Shown here: in pieces, positions 23,961-32,723 of the stretch | Layout: each line of letters begins with the position of its first letter | How positions within the stretch are numbered: the stretch's first letter is position 1 | Assembly: GCF_000381925.1 (NCBI RefSeq) | Contig: NZ_KB907308.1 | Span: 124,001 to 188,000 of the forward strand | Reading direction: 5' to 3' | DNA from: Nocardia sp. BMG111209 | GTDB lineage: Bacteria > Actinomycetota > Actinomycetes > Mycobacteriales > Mycobacteriaceae | Length of the DNA: 64,000 bases | Notes under the pieces: generated by a model | The model's database searches: none | What the model saw: only the letters and a program-made list of their open reading frames with translations | Told to the model about the DNA's origin: nothing | Position numbers and translations under genes: made by a program

Positions 23961-25390
23961 GACGGGACCTCCGCCGGATCCAGTGCGCCACCGACCGGCG
24001 GGGCCAGCAGTGCGGTGAGCTCGCGCAGGTCGGCGAGCCGGTCGAGTCCGAGCACCGCCGCCTGGATCGCGTCCAGCCGCGCGGCGGGCAGCAGGGGGCC
24101 CACCAGCGCACGGTATTTGGCGACGATCTCGTCGTCGGTCACCGGATCCGCCGGGCCGCCGTGGGGCTGCTCGATCCGCCGGTGCCGCACGGTGCCGTCG
24201 GTCGTGGTGATGGTCACCTCGGTGGCGAAACGCTGTGCCGGCGGGCCGTTCTGGATCTCCTCGTCCAGCTTCACCGCCACCGTGCCGAGCAGCCGCCAGA
24301 CGTCGTCGGCGTCGAGTCGGGCCGCGGTGAACTGCGGTGGCAGCACCTGCCCGTCGAGCAGCGCCACCGCCGCCGCGTAGCCGAGATTCATCTGCGCGCC
24401 CACCGAGGTCAGCGGCCGCTGCGGCGGCCACCAGCCGTGCCGGTAGACGGTGTGCCCGACCCGGATCTCCAGCCGCGACACCGTGTCCGGGTCGATGTCG
24501 TACGCAGCGCGCAGTTCCAGCACGGCCTGGATCGTGCCGTGCAGACCGCCTTGCGCCGCATGGGTTTTCACCATGATCAGCTCGGTGTGCCAGCCTTCGC
24601 CGAGCCCCGCGACGATCTGCGACGCGTCCGGATCGTGGCCCTCGCCGAACACCGCAAGATATCCGCCGTAGGGCCGGTCGAAGACCTGTTTGATCCCGCT
24701 GTACCCGCCGGCGGCCAGCCCCGCGGCGTAGTAGCCGTTGCGCGCGGCGAATCCGTGCTGCATCCGCTTGGACATCGCCTCGTACTGGGCGGCCATCAGC
24801 CCGGCCGATTGGGTTCCGGCCATCCCGAACGCGTCCTCCAGCCGACCGGCGTCGAGCCCGCGCAGCTTCCCCGCGGTCGCCGCCGCGGTGTGGGTGCCGA
24901 ACACCGGCCCGGAATGCCAACCGCGCGAGAGCATCTGGGCGCCGTGCAGCGCCAGCCCGACCCGCGGTCCCACCTCGAATCCGGCGACCGCGGCGGTCAG
25001 TGCGGCCGCACCCGAGACGCCGCCGCGATGCCCGGCCGTGGCCAGCAGGACGGGCAGGATCAGCGCGGTGCTGTGCAGCGGGGCCAGCGGATGGAAGTCG
25101 TCGAGTTCGAAGCCCTGGATGTAGGTGCTGTTCAGCAGCACCGCGGCCGGGCCGGAGGTGGTGAGACCGGTCCCGATCACCGCGGCCTCCCCCGCGCCCT
25201 CCAGATCCAGCACCGACCGGGTGGCGACCCGCGACCAGGGCAGCTGGGCCCCCACCAGCCCGCAGGCGACCCCGTCCAGCAGCAGGTGCGCGGCGCGGCT
25301 CCGCACCCGTTCCGGTATCGCCGCCGCGGTCAGCCCCTCGACCCAGCGGGCCAGCGGCACCGTGACCCCGGTGCTCGTCGCTTCGCTCAT
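23957..25390 (-). CDS. MmgE/PrpD family protein
   Basis: 477 aa, all-helical domain plus alpha/beta domain typical of MmgE/PrpD. Conserved stretches: LLLDGVACGLVGA, GFELDDFHPLAPLHSTALILP, GWHSGPVFGTHTAAATA, and KTHAAQGGLHGTIQAV. The family covers 2-methylcitrate dehydratase, cis-aconitate decarboxylase and iminodisuccinate epimerase, all acting on small tri- or dicarboxylates. First gene of the four-gene operon; 58 bp upstream is a divergent AsnC-type regulator. The KTH and DDFHP motifs are retained, so it should be active. Confidence 0.87.
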   Translation of the reverse strand: MSEATSTGVTVPLARWVEGLTAAAIPERVRSRAAHLLLDGVACGLVGAQLPWSRVATRSVLDLEGAGEAAVIGTGLTTSGPAAVLLNSTYIQGFELDDFHPLAPLHSTALILPVLLATAGHRGGVSGAAALTAAVAGFEVGPRVGLALHGAQMLSRGWHSGPVFGTHTAAATAGKLRGLDAGRLEDAFGMAGTQSAGLMAAQYEAMSKRMQHGFAARNGYYAAGLAAGGYSGIKQVFDRPYGGYLAVFGEGHDPDASQIVAGLGEGWHTELIMVKTHAAQGGLHGTIQAVLELRAAYDIDPDTVSRLEIRVGHTVYRHGWWPPQRPLTSVGAQMNLGYAAAVALLDGQVLPPQFTAARLDADDVWRLLGTVAVKLDEEIQNGPPAQRFATEVTITTTDGTVRHRRIEQPHGGPADPVTDDEIVAKYRALVGPLLPAARLDAIQAAVLGLDRLADLRELTALLAPPVGGALDPAEVPS

Positions 25391-25448
25391 GCGGACAGTC
25401 AACGGCACCTCCGGCGCGGATCCCGGCATCCGACGGTCAGTAGGATCG

Positions 25449-26585
25449 ATGGCGGTGACGCGGAGGGAAAACGACACGGCAACGCCGATCGACGACGGTT
25501 CGCGACACGAACCGGACCAGGGCCGTTCCCGGCACGACCCGGACGACCGCTGTGCCCGCGACGCCGATCCGGCCCGGCCGCGCCACGACCTCGACGAGGT
25601 CGACGTCCAACTGCTCGACGCGCTGCACGCCAATCCGCGGGCCAGTTTCGAGCGGCTCGGCCCGGTCCTGGGCATCTCGCCGGTCACCGCGGCCCGCCGC
25701 TGGCAGCGCCTGGCCGACAGCGGCCGGGCCTGGATCTCCTCGGTCCCGGGCCCTCGGCTGGCGCTGGTCGCCGCGGTCGTCGACGTGCGCACCCAGCCGG
25801 GCAGTCTCGCCGCGACCGCAGCGGCGCTCGCCGCGATCCCGCAGGTCATCAGCGTGTACGCCACCGACGGGGAATTCGACCTGCACACCCTGGTGATCGC
25901 TGCCGACATGCCCGCGCTGAGCGCGCTGCTGCTCGACCGGCTGCCCGCCCTGCCCGGCGTCGCCCGGATTCGCTCCCATACCGGCCTGGCCTGGCACAGC
26001 GGTGTCCGCTGGCAGCTGGGCGCGATGGATCCCGATCAGCAGCGGGCGGTCGCGGGCGACGCACCCGAGGACCCCCGGGCCGCCCGCACCCGGCTGTTCG
26101 ATCCGGACGACCGCGCGTTGTTCCTGGCCCTCCAGCACGACGGCCGTGCCCGCTACCGCGAGCTGGCCCGCACGCTCGACACCTCGGAACATCTGATCCG
26201 CCGCCGCGTCGACACCCTCGTCCGCCAGGGCATGCTCGGCTTCCGCACCGACTTCGCGCGCGGCGAGGGCGGCTGGCCGACCGAATTCGTACTGTGGCTC
26301 GCGGCCCCGCACCACCGCCTCACCGAGATCGGCACCGCGATCGGCGGCCGCCCCCAGACCCGCATCTGCCTGTCCGCGGTCGGCACCGCCAACCTGATGG
26401 TGATGGCCCAGGTGCACCGGCCCACCGACATCGGCGCGGTACTGGACCTGATCCGCACGATCGACGCCGATACGACGGTGGCCGAGCAGCGCCTGATCCT
26501 GCGCGCGGTCAAATCCTGGGGCCGGCTGCTGGATCCGGAGGGCCGGGCGATCGGCCTGGTCCCGGTGGATCCGTGGGCGAAATAG
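25449..26585 (+). CDS. Lrp/AsnC family regulator with two AsnC modules
   Basis: 378 aa. Two HTH domains, one at residues about 45-95 (VDVQLLDALHANPRASFERL) and one at about 215-270 (LFDPDDRALFLALQHDGRAR, RELARTLDTSEHLIRRRVDTL), each followed by a RAM-like ligand domain. Such duplicated AsnC proteins act as pseudo-dimers. The first 40 residues are charged and disordered-looking. Divergent from the MmgE/PrpD-PrpB-LeuCD-like operon, with a 58-bp gap, so it is its probable regulator, with the substrate or an intermediate as ligand. Confidence 0.88.
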   Translation: MAVTRRENDTATPIDDGSRHEPDQGRSRHDPDDRCARDADPARPRHDLDEVDVQLLDALHANPRASFERLGPVLGISPVTAARRWQRLADSGRAWISSVPGPRLALVAAVVDVRTQPGSLAATAAALAAIPQVISVYATDGEFDLHTLVIAADMPALSALLLDRLPALPGVARIRSHTGLAWHSGVRWQLGAMDPDQQRAVAGDAPEDPRAARTRLFDPDDRALFLALQHDGRARYRELARTLDTSEHLIRRRVDTLVRQGMLGFRTDFARGEGGWPTEFVLWLAAPHHRLTEIGTAIGGRPQTRICLSAVGTANLMVMAQVHRPTDIGAVLDLIRTIDADTTVAEQRLILRAVKSWGRLLDPEGRAIGLVPVDPWAK

Positions 26586-26611
26586 TCACCGGCCCAAGGG
26601 TTCCGCGGACC

Positions 26612-27160
26612 TCAGGGCACGACGATGGCGTCGGTCACGAACGTGGCGATGTTCGCGTGGGTGAGATACCGGCTCGGCGAAACCAACTGCGTGTAGACCG
26701 CGCCGACCATGAACTCCACGGCCGCAGCGGTATTCGGCCGCAGGTGCACGGCGAGTTCGGACCCCTCGATATGGGTGAGGGCCCGGTCGGTGACGATATC
26801 GACCAGCGTCGGCTTGCCGTCCCGTTTGATCAGCCAGGGCAGCAACGCCGAGCCGTCGATGTGGATGGCCGCTTGCAGCGCAGCATGATTGGTCAGATAG
26901 TCGAGAACCTCCCGGACGAGCATGTGGGTGGTCTCGCGCGGCTGATCGGCGAACCGCAGCCGGGCCAGCACCAGCGCCTCCAGCGCATCGAGTTCGGCAT
27001 TGATCACGGCCGCGATCAGGGTGTCCCGGGAGGCGAAGCGCCGATACATCGTGGCCCGGCTGATCCCGGCCTCCTTGGCGACCGCGGCCAGGGTCAGCGC
27101 GGTGATACCCACCCGGCGCACGACGGCACGCGCCGCCGCGGTCACATCCTCGTTCGACAC
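26612..27160 (-). CDS. TetR family regulator of the carotenoid oxygenase
   Basis: 182 aa. TetR HTH at the N terminus (TLAAVAKEAGISRATMYRRFASRDTLIAAV). I use GTG 27160 because a perfect -10 TATACT (27172-27167) ends 6 nt before it, giving a leaderless message; the upstream ATG 27214 would lie inside the operator. The C-terminal domain has no recognised ligand. It is divergent from the carotenoid oxygenase gene and most likely represses both. Confidence 0.88.
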   Translation of the reverse strand: MSNEDVTAAARAVVRRVGITALTLAAVAKEAGISRATMYRRFASRDTLIAAVINAELDALEALVLARLRFADQPRETTHMLVREVLDYLTNHAALQAAIHIDGSALLPWLIKRDGKPTLVDIVTDRALTHIEGSELAVHLRPNTAAAVEFMVGAVYTQLVSPSRYLTHANIATFVTDAIVVP

Positions 27161-27166
27161 CGGCCG

Positions 27167-27172
27167 AGTATA
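27167..27172 (-). promoter_or_regulatory. -10 element TATACT of the leaderless tetR gene
   Basis: TATACT read on the minus strand, 6 nt before GTG 27160. Start of transcription would coincide with the G of the GTG. Confidence 0.6.
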
Positions 27173-27196
27173 GAGCTCCCGCAAGAGCGGCCATAT

Positions 27197-27224
27197 TGAG
27201 ACATCTATTGCCATCTATGTCTCA
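27197..27224. promoter_or_regulatory. TetR operator between tetR and carotenoid oxygenase genes
   Basis: Perfect 8-bp arms TGAGACAT (27197-27204) and ATGTCTCA (27217-27224) with a 12-nt spacer, 20 bp before the oxygenase ATG. Size and place fit a TetR dimer site covering the oxygenase promoter. Confidence 0.7.
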
Positions 27225-27244
27225 TTCTTGCGACACTCTTCGGC

Positions 27245-28684
27245 ATGCCCGTTTCGAATCCTCCCCGTGACACGTCCGTGACGACCCTCGGCGGCCGGTC
27301 CCCGTGGGACTCGCAACCGCAGGAGTTCGGCTACCGGATCGACGAGGTCGAAGGGCGGCTACCCGAGGGCCTGCGCGGCGATCTGTACCGCATCGGCCCC
27401 GGTCGATTCGACGTCGGAGCGCATCCGGTCGCGCACATCTTCGACGGCGACGGGATGGTCTCGCGCCTCGCCATCGACGAGAACGGGGTGCATTTCCGCA
27501 ACCGGTACGTCCGCACCCGCGAGTACCGCCGGACCGCCGCCGGCGGCGCACTCGGCCGGGGATTCGGCACCCAGCGCGCCGGCGGCATCCTCGCCAACGC
27601 CTTCCGACCACCGGCGAACATGTCGAACACCAACGTGCTCGTCCACGACGACAACCTGTACTCGTTGTGGGAGGGCGGCCGCCCCTACCGCCTGGACCCG
27701 CACACCCTGGGGACGCACGGCGCGGAGAGTTTCGGCGGCGCGCTGAAACGCATGGGCGCCTTCTCCGCGCACCCGAAGCGCGACCCCGTCACCGGCGAGA
27801 TCTACAACTTCGGCCTCGACTTCTTCCCGAGACCGATGATCCGCTGCTACCGGCTCACCGGCGGCCGCCTGGAAAACATTGCGTCCGTGCCGATCCGGCA
27901 ACTCGGCTTCGTACACGACTTCGCCCTCACCGAACGCCACCTGGTCTTCGTGATCGACCCGATCGTGGTCACCCGCCCGATCTCGGCGGCCCTCGGCCTG
28001 AGCTCCATCGACCGCGCGATGTCGTACGAACCGCACCTGGGCACCACCATCGTCCTCGTGCCCCGCGCCGGCGGCACCCCGATCACCGTCGAGACCGACG
28101 CCCTGTTCCACTTCCACGTCACCAACGCCTACGAAACCGACACGGCCACCACCGTCGAACTGGTGACCCACGACCCCGACCGCGGCTGGTCCGGCTGGAA
28201 CGGTCACCTACGCCGCTACCGAACCGACCCCGGCCCCGCCTTCGGCGGGCAGCTGACCCGCCTCACGATCGACCGCCGCACCACCCGGGTCACCCGAGAA
28301 GTACTGCACGACAACGGCTGTGAGTTCCCCCAACTCGACCCGCGCCACGCCACCCGCCCCCACCGCTACAGCTACGTAGCCGCCGCCTCGACCCCCGGCG
28401 GCGACCCGGACTCCATCACCACCATCGATCACAGCACCGGCCGCAACCACACCTACACCACCTCCCCCGGCGACACCGTCTGCGAACCCCTGTTCGCCCC
28501 CGCCGAGGGCGGCACCGAGGGCGACGGCTGGCTCCTGACCTTCGAGCACCAGCCCACCACGAAACGCACTCGCGTCCTGGTACTTCCGGCAGACCGACCC
28601 GACCGCGGCCCGATCGCCACGATCCCCCTCCGCCACCACGTCCCGATGACCTTCCACGGGGCGTTCGTTCCGGCGCGGGGCTGA
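27245..28684 (+). CDS. Carotenoid oxygenase family protein
   Basis: 479 aa. Non-haem iron dioxygenase with the seven-bladed propeller of carotenoid/lignostilbene cleavage enzymes. The four iron-binding histidines are recognisable in FSAHPKRD, GFVHDFALT, LFHFHVTNAYE and, at the C terminus, TFHGAFVP. It would cut a polyene or stilbene double bond to two aldehydes. Full length. Divergent TetR and a perfect dyad operator in front indicate inducible expression by the substrate or an aldehyde product. Confidence 0.93.
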   Translation: MPVSNPPRDTSVTTLGGRSPWDSQPQEFGYRIDEVEGRLPEGLRGDLYRIGPGRFDVGAHPVAHIFDGDGMVSRLAIDENGVHFRNRYVRTREYRRTAAGGALGRGFGTQRAGGILANAFRPPANMSNTNVLVHDDNLYSLWEGGRPYRLDPHTLGTHGAESFGGALKRMGAFSAHPKRDPVTGEIYNFGLDFFPRPMIRCYRLTGGRLENIASVPIRQLGFVHDFALTERHLVFVIDPIVVTRPISAALGLSSIDRAMSYEPHLGTTIVLVPRAGGTPITVETDALFHFHVTNAYETDTATTVELVTHDPDRGWSGWNGHLRRYRTDPGPAFGGQLTRLTIDRRTTRVTREVLHDNGCEFPQLDPRHATRPHRYSYVAAASTPGGDPDSITTIDHSTGRNHTYTTSPGDTVCEPLFAPAEGGTEGDGWLLTFEHQPTTKRTRVLVLPADRPDRGPIATIPLRHHVPMTFHGAFVPARG

Positions 28685-28871
28685 GGACGGCCGACACCGA
28701 CGAGGGCTCGCATTCGTCTCGGTGACGTGAACCATCGGAAGTACCGATCTTCTCGAGATACATTCTGCTGGTGGCACTGTCACGGCAAGAATGCATACTC
28801 GATGGCCGCGTCGGGTTCCGAAATCCGACGGCACGGCTCAGACGGCACGCACACCGAGCCGGGCGGCAGCG

Positions 28872-30014
28872 ATGACACCGGACAATGCCGGCGGAGTGCC
28901 ACGGACGCCAGCGCGGCACCCGAGCCGGTGGCGTGCGGCGATCGCGCGCGCGTGGTTCGAGTTGACCGGTCCGGATCGCCGCGAGCACATCGAAGAGTGG
29001 CGGTCGGATTTCACCGAATTCGTCCGATTGCTTCGCCCGCGCCAGGTCCCTACATCCCCAGACCCGATTCGGATATTCGACGACCTGTTGGCAAAGGCAC
29101 TGGACACCGAAGAGATAAGTGCAGCGACGCGACAGATGGGCGCACCTTCGATCGCCGAACTCAGGCAGGTCAACGACGCTCATCGCGACAGTATCAGGGA
29201 ACAGGCCGGGACCGCAGAGGCGGTCTTTCTCTCGGCTGCCGCGCGAGCCGCGTCGATGAGCGCGCGGGTGCGCAGGCCCGGGTGGACAGGGATCGCGAGT
29301 GGCGCTCTCACCTATCTGGTCGTCATGATGTCGATGGTGTTTCTCGGCTGGCCGCCCAACAAGCTCGACCCATCGCCGTTCGTCGACGGGACGCCCGATG
29401 AACAATTCAGCCTCTCCGACTCCTTGGGCTTTTCCTTCGTCATCACCTTCTTTCTATTCGTGGGAATTTTCATGTTCGGTGGGTTGATCCGGTACACAAC
29501 GTATCTTTGGCCTTCGGTCCGGCGCCACGAATTCGGCGCGGTCCATCTGGCGGCACGGTTGACCGTGTGGATACCTTCGTTCGTCCTCGGATCGATAGTG
29601 CTGTTCATCAGCGACAAGGTGAAGGATTACGTCGAGCCCCTGATCCGTCATCGTCACCGTCGTTCCTGCGGCCTGGTGGCTCATACGCAAACAGGTGGAG
29701 AGCACGGTCTCGCTGTCTCCGCTCGAGAGCCATTTCGTGTTGTGGGAGAACGAGCTCTTCGACGCGATCCTGGCGTTCCTCCGGCAGCGGATCGGCAACC
29801 ATGTGAACCGCCCCTACAGCACCACGCTGGAACTGACCACCGGCGCGGTGGGACTTCGGAATGTCCGCAGCCAGACCAGCTACGTACAAACCTCCGCCGA
29901 TCGCCAGTTGCGTGCCGCGGCGCGCGGTATCAGCGGCGGCAGCATCGCACTGTCCGGCCCACGAGGGGTCGGCAAGTCCGAACTGCTCCACCAGATCTGC
30001 CCCCGAAGCCCTGA
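28872..30014 (+). CDS. N-terminal membrane part of a P-loop NTPase, separated from the ATPase by a frameshift
   Basis: Coding character is good from ATG 28872 (cytoplasmic N terminus with ELTGPDRREHIEEW and a helical region) through three transmembrane helices (GALTYLVVMMSMVFLGW, FSFVITFFLFVGIFMFGGLI, IPSFVLGSIVLFISDKV) to about 29643; beyond that the frame is a meaningless extension to 30014. The fourth helix (VIVTVVPAAWWLIRKQ) and the ATPase follow directly in the +1 frame. I infer one gene of about 714 codons with one extra base near 29643. The first-frame product alone would be a membrane stub. Confidence 0.6.
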   Translation: MTPDNAGGVPRTPARHPSRWRAAIARAWFELTGPDRREHIEEWRSDFTEFVRLLRPRQVPTSPDPIRIFDDLLAKALDTEEISAATRQMGAPSIAELRQVNDAHRDSIREQAGTAEAVFLSAAARAASMSARVRRPGWTGIASGALTYLVVMMSMVFLGWPPNKLDPSPFVDGTPDEQFSLSDSLGFSFVITFFLFVGIFMFGGLIRYTTYLWPSVRRHEFGAVHLAARLTVWIPSFVLGSIVLFISDKVKDYVEPLIRHRHRRSCGLVAHTQTGGEHGLAVSAREPFRVVGERALRRDPGVPPAADRQPCEPPLQHHAGTDHRRGGTSECPQPDQLRTNLRRSPVACRGARYQRRQHRTVRPTRGRQVRTAPPDLPPKP

Positions 30015-31014
30015 CCAGGCCGGGTTCGTGGTGAATGTGCCGGTGATCTTCGACCGTCGCGAATTCATGCTCCATCTGTTCGCCAGAGTCTGCGAGTTCG
30101 CGATCGATCAGGGCCTGGAACCGCGACAGGCCGAGAAAAAACTGATGTCGATACGATATCTGCAAACATATTCGGCGGAGACTACGGCCGGAATCGGCTG
30201 GCGGGGAATGAACCTCGGGCGGAAGCACGGTTCCGGCAAGGCGCGGCAACCACTCACCTATCCCGAGATCGTCGACGAGCTGCGACGGTATCTCAGCTTC
30301 CTCGGAACCCTGCTGGGCCAAAAAGTTCGGCAGCGCCTCGTAATCGGAATCGATGAATTGGATCGGATCGAACCCATCGACCGGGCGCGCGAATTCCTCA
30401 ATGAGATCAAGGCCGTCTTCGACGTACCCAACTGCCTCTTCGTGCTGTCGGCCTCCGACGAAGCACTCCACCGAGCCGATCTGGCACAACCCGGCCGCAG
30501 AGACGAATTCGACAGCGCGATAGACGAAGTCGTCCGTGTGAAACCATTGAGGTATCTCGAAGCGAAGCAGCTGATCGATCAGCGCGTGATCGGAGTCCCG
30601 GAACCCTTCATAGCGCTGTTCCATTGCCTGTCCGGCGGTTTGCCTCGCGAGTTACTCCGCATCGCGCGCGCCACAACGATACATGCGAGCCAGAACCAAC
30701 CCTGCACTCTTTCCGACGCAACCACCTATCTGATCGACCGGGAGCTCGAGCGCGGTCTGACCGGGCCCGTCCACCAGGTTTTCCACGTCACACTACGACA
30801 GATATTCACCGACGGACTGTCACAGCAGCAACTGGCTCGAGCAACCGAAGCCGAGTTCGTCGGGTCGTTCGACGCGCTCGCGGCCGCGCGAGCCGGCGAA
30901 GCCTCATCGGCGCTGACAGCAGTCACCACGATCTGCCGCGCCTGGCATATTCGCGTGCCCCATCGGCCGGTCCGGGGAATTCACAAACTGCCCCTCACGA
31001 GAACAACCGGGTGA
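29695..31014 (+). CDS. P-loop NTPase domain (KAP/AAA-like) of the same membrane protein
   Basis: About 439 aa as read from GTG 29695, which has no ribosome binding site. Walker A GPRGVGKSEL (near 29958), Walker B LVIGIDELDRI, a sensor-like VLSASDEALH, and a GGLPRELLRIAR arginine segment; this is the layout of KAP/STAND-like NTPases. Coding sense continues upstream of 29695 in the same frame to 29644 (SVIVTVVPAAWWLIRKQVES), so this is the C-terminal part of the protein begun at 28872. Such membrane-tethered NTPases are widespread in actinobacteria and are sometimes found near conflict systems; the function is unknown. Confidence 0.75.
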   Translation: MESTVSLSPLESHFVLWENELFDAILAFLRQRIGNHVNRPYSTTLELTTGAVGLRNVRSQTSYVQTSADRQLRAAARGISGGSIALSGPRGVGKSELLHQICPRSPDQAGFVVNVPVIFDRREFMLHLFARVCEFAIDQGLEPRQAEKKLMSIRYLQTYSAETTAGIGWRGMNLGRKHGSGKARQPLTYPEIVDELRRYLSFLGTLLGQKVRQRLVIGIDELDRIEPIDRAREFLNEIKAVFDVPNCLFVLSASDEALHRADLAQPGRRDEFDSAIDEVVRVKPLRYLEAKQLIDQRVIGVPEPFIALFHCLSGGLPRELLRIARATTIHASQNQPCTLSDATTYLIDRELERGLTGPVHQVFHVTLRQIFTDGLSQQQLARATEAEFVGSFDALAAARAGEASSALTAVTTICRAWHIRVPHRPVRGIHKLPLTRTTG

Positions 31015-31037
31015 GACCGCGTTCCGGAGAAAGTCAC

Positions 31038-31172
31038 ATGCGGGCCCTGAAGAAGACGTTTCCGGCTGCTCTCGCCGACGTCGCCACCCGGATCGAACGG
31101 CCGCTCACCGCATGCCGCTCGGCGCAGCTGCGATATCGGATGCCCATGCGGCACCGCCGCTACGACCTGTGA
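31038..31172 (+). CDS. Possible 44-aa basic peptide
   Basis: Starts at ATG 31038 with GGAG 8 nt upstream, right after the NTPase stop. MRALKKTFPAALADVATRIE then an Arg-rich tail. No family recognised; composition is compatible with chance, so support is weak. Confidence 0.25.
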   Translation: MRALKKTFPAALADVATRIERPLTACRSAQLRYRMPMRHRRYDL

Positions 31173-31355
31173 CGACGCGACACGAGCCGGTCACGCGCGG
31201 CAGTCGGCCGACGCGGATCGGCCCCGGCACAGTGCCCGGTGGACTTGTGCACATCGCGGCCGGTCACGAGAATGACGGCAGTTGCCGGAACACCGGCGGC
31301 CATTGCCCGGCACGCAGCGACTTCCCGGCGGGGACGAGACTCGAAGGAGCCCATC

Positions 31356-32684
31356 GTGATCGGCGACACCGGTACCGTTCCCGCGATCCGGGCGGACGCG
31401 GTGGCGGCCCTGCACGACCGGGTGATCGGGCCCGAGCACAAGGCGCTGCCGCCGGCGGCGTGGGGCCGGACGGTTCGTGAGTATCTCGCCACCGGGCCGT
31501 ATCTCGACGAGTTGCAGACGCCGGTGCTCACCATCGACCGCGCCGCGCTGGACAACAATCTCGCGGTGATGGCCGACTGGGTGTCCGCCGCCGGGGTGCG
31601 GCTGGCTCCGCACGGTAAGACCACGATGTCCCCGCAGTTGTGGGCCGAGCAACTCGCCGCCGGAGCCTGGGGCATCACGCTGGCCACCGGCTGGCAGGCG
31701 CAGGTAGCGCGGCGGTTCGGGGTGCGGCGGATCCTGATCGCGAACACGCTGGTGGATCCGGCCGGATTGCGCTGGGCCGCCGCCGAACTCGCGGACGATC
31801 CGGAATTCGATCTGCTCTGCTGGGCCGACGACGTGGTCACCGTCGAGGCGATGGACCGGCATCTGGCCGGCGCTCCGGCCGGGGTGCGGGTGTCGGTGCT
31901 CGTCGAACTCGGCGGGCCGCGCGGCCGTACCGGCGCACGCAGTGTCGCGGCGGCACTGGAGGTCGCCGGGGCGATCGAGCGATCCGACCATCTGGAGCTG
32001 GCCGGTGTCGGCGGTTACGAGGGCCCGTTCGCCCGCGACCGCTCCCCCGCCGGGCTCGCGGCCGTACGCGGATATCTCGACGAATTGGCCCGGCTGCACG
32101 GGGAATTGCGTGGTCGGTACCCGCGCCGGGCGATCGTCACGGCGGGCGGCAGCGCCTTCCCGGATCTCGCGGCGGAACGGCTGGCCGCCACGGCCGCCGA
32201 CGCCGAAGTACCCACCACCGTGGTGCTGCGATCCGGCGCCTACCTGATCCACGACGACGGTTTCTATGCCGGACTGTCGCCGCTGATCGCCGGACGCACC
32301 GATCGGCCCCTGCGGTCGGCGATGCACGGCTGGGCACGCACGGTCTCCCGGCCGGAACCGGAGCTCGCACTACTCGACGCAGGCAAGCGGGATTTTCCCT
32401 ACGACGAGGGAATGCCTGTGCCGCAACTCGTTTCGCGATTCGGTGAGGTGCCGGGGGAAATGCCGGTGCCGCACCACATTCCGAATGCCCACGTGTCGAA
32501 ACTCAACGACCAGCACACCTTTCTCCGGCTGCCCGGCGGTGGCGATGTCCCCATCGGCAGCGTCGTGCGACTCGGACTGTCACACCCCTGCACCGCCTTC
32601 GACAAATGGCGGCTGATCCCCGTGATCGATGACGCCGGCGCCGAACGCCCCCGTGTCGTCGACTTCCTCCACACGTTTTTCTGA
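31356..32684 (+). CDS. D-serine dehydratase/D-threonine aldolase-like PLP enzyme
   Basis: 442 aa, fold type III (alanine racemase-like barrel). The PLP lysine is in LAPHGKTTMSPQLW, followed by WGITLATGWQAQVA and RRILIANTLVDP; the C-terminal domain has the zinc-binding HxxxxxxxC layout in LSHPCTAFDKW. Family members deaminate D-serine or related D-amino acids, or cleave D-threonine. GTG 31356 has AAGGAG 6 nt upstream. The KDPG-type aldolase gene follows after 39 bp, in an apparent two-gene operon; this pairing recurs in actinobacterial D-amino acid/sugar acid utilisation loci. Confidence 0.87.
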   Translation: MIGDTGTVPAIRADAVAALHDRVIGPEHKALPPAAWGRTVREYLATGPYLDELQTPVLTIDRAALDNNLAVMADWVSAAGVRLAPHGKTTMSPQLWAEQLAAGAWGITLATGWQAQVARRFGVRRILIANTLVDPAGLRWAAAELADDPEFDLLCWADDVVTVEAMDRHLAGAPAGVRVSVLVELGGPRGRTGARSVAAALEVAGAIERSDHLELAGVGGYEGPFARDRSPAGLAAVRGYLDELARLHGELRGRYPRRAIVTAGGSAFPDLAAERLAATAADAEVPTTVVLRSGAYLIHDDGFYAGLSPLIAGRTDRPLRSAMHGWARTVSRPEPELALLDAGKRDFPYDEGMPVPQLVSRFGEVPGEMPVPHHIPNAHVSKLNDQHTFLRLPGGGDVPIGSVVRLGLSHPCTAFDKWRLIPVIDDAGAERPRVVDFLHTFF

Positions 32685-32723
32685 TCGACGAATCTGTTTG
32701 CGCGAGAAGGAGAGTCACAGGCC

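Noticed and set aside
24161..27199. 1012-codon plus-strand open frame
   Set aside because: Runs antisense to the MmgE/PrpD gene and out of frame with the AsnC gene; low-complexity Arg/Gly/His translation typical of GC-rich shadows.
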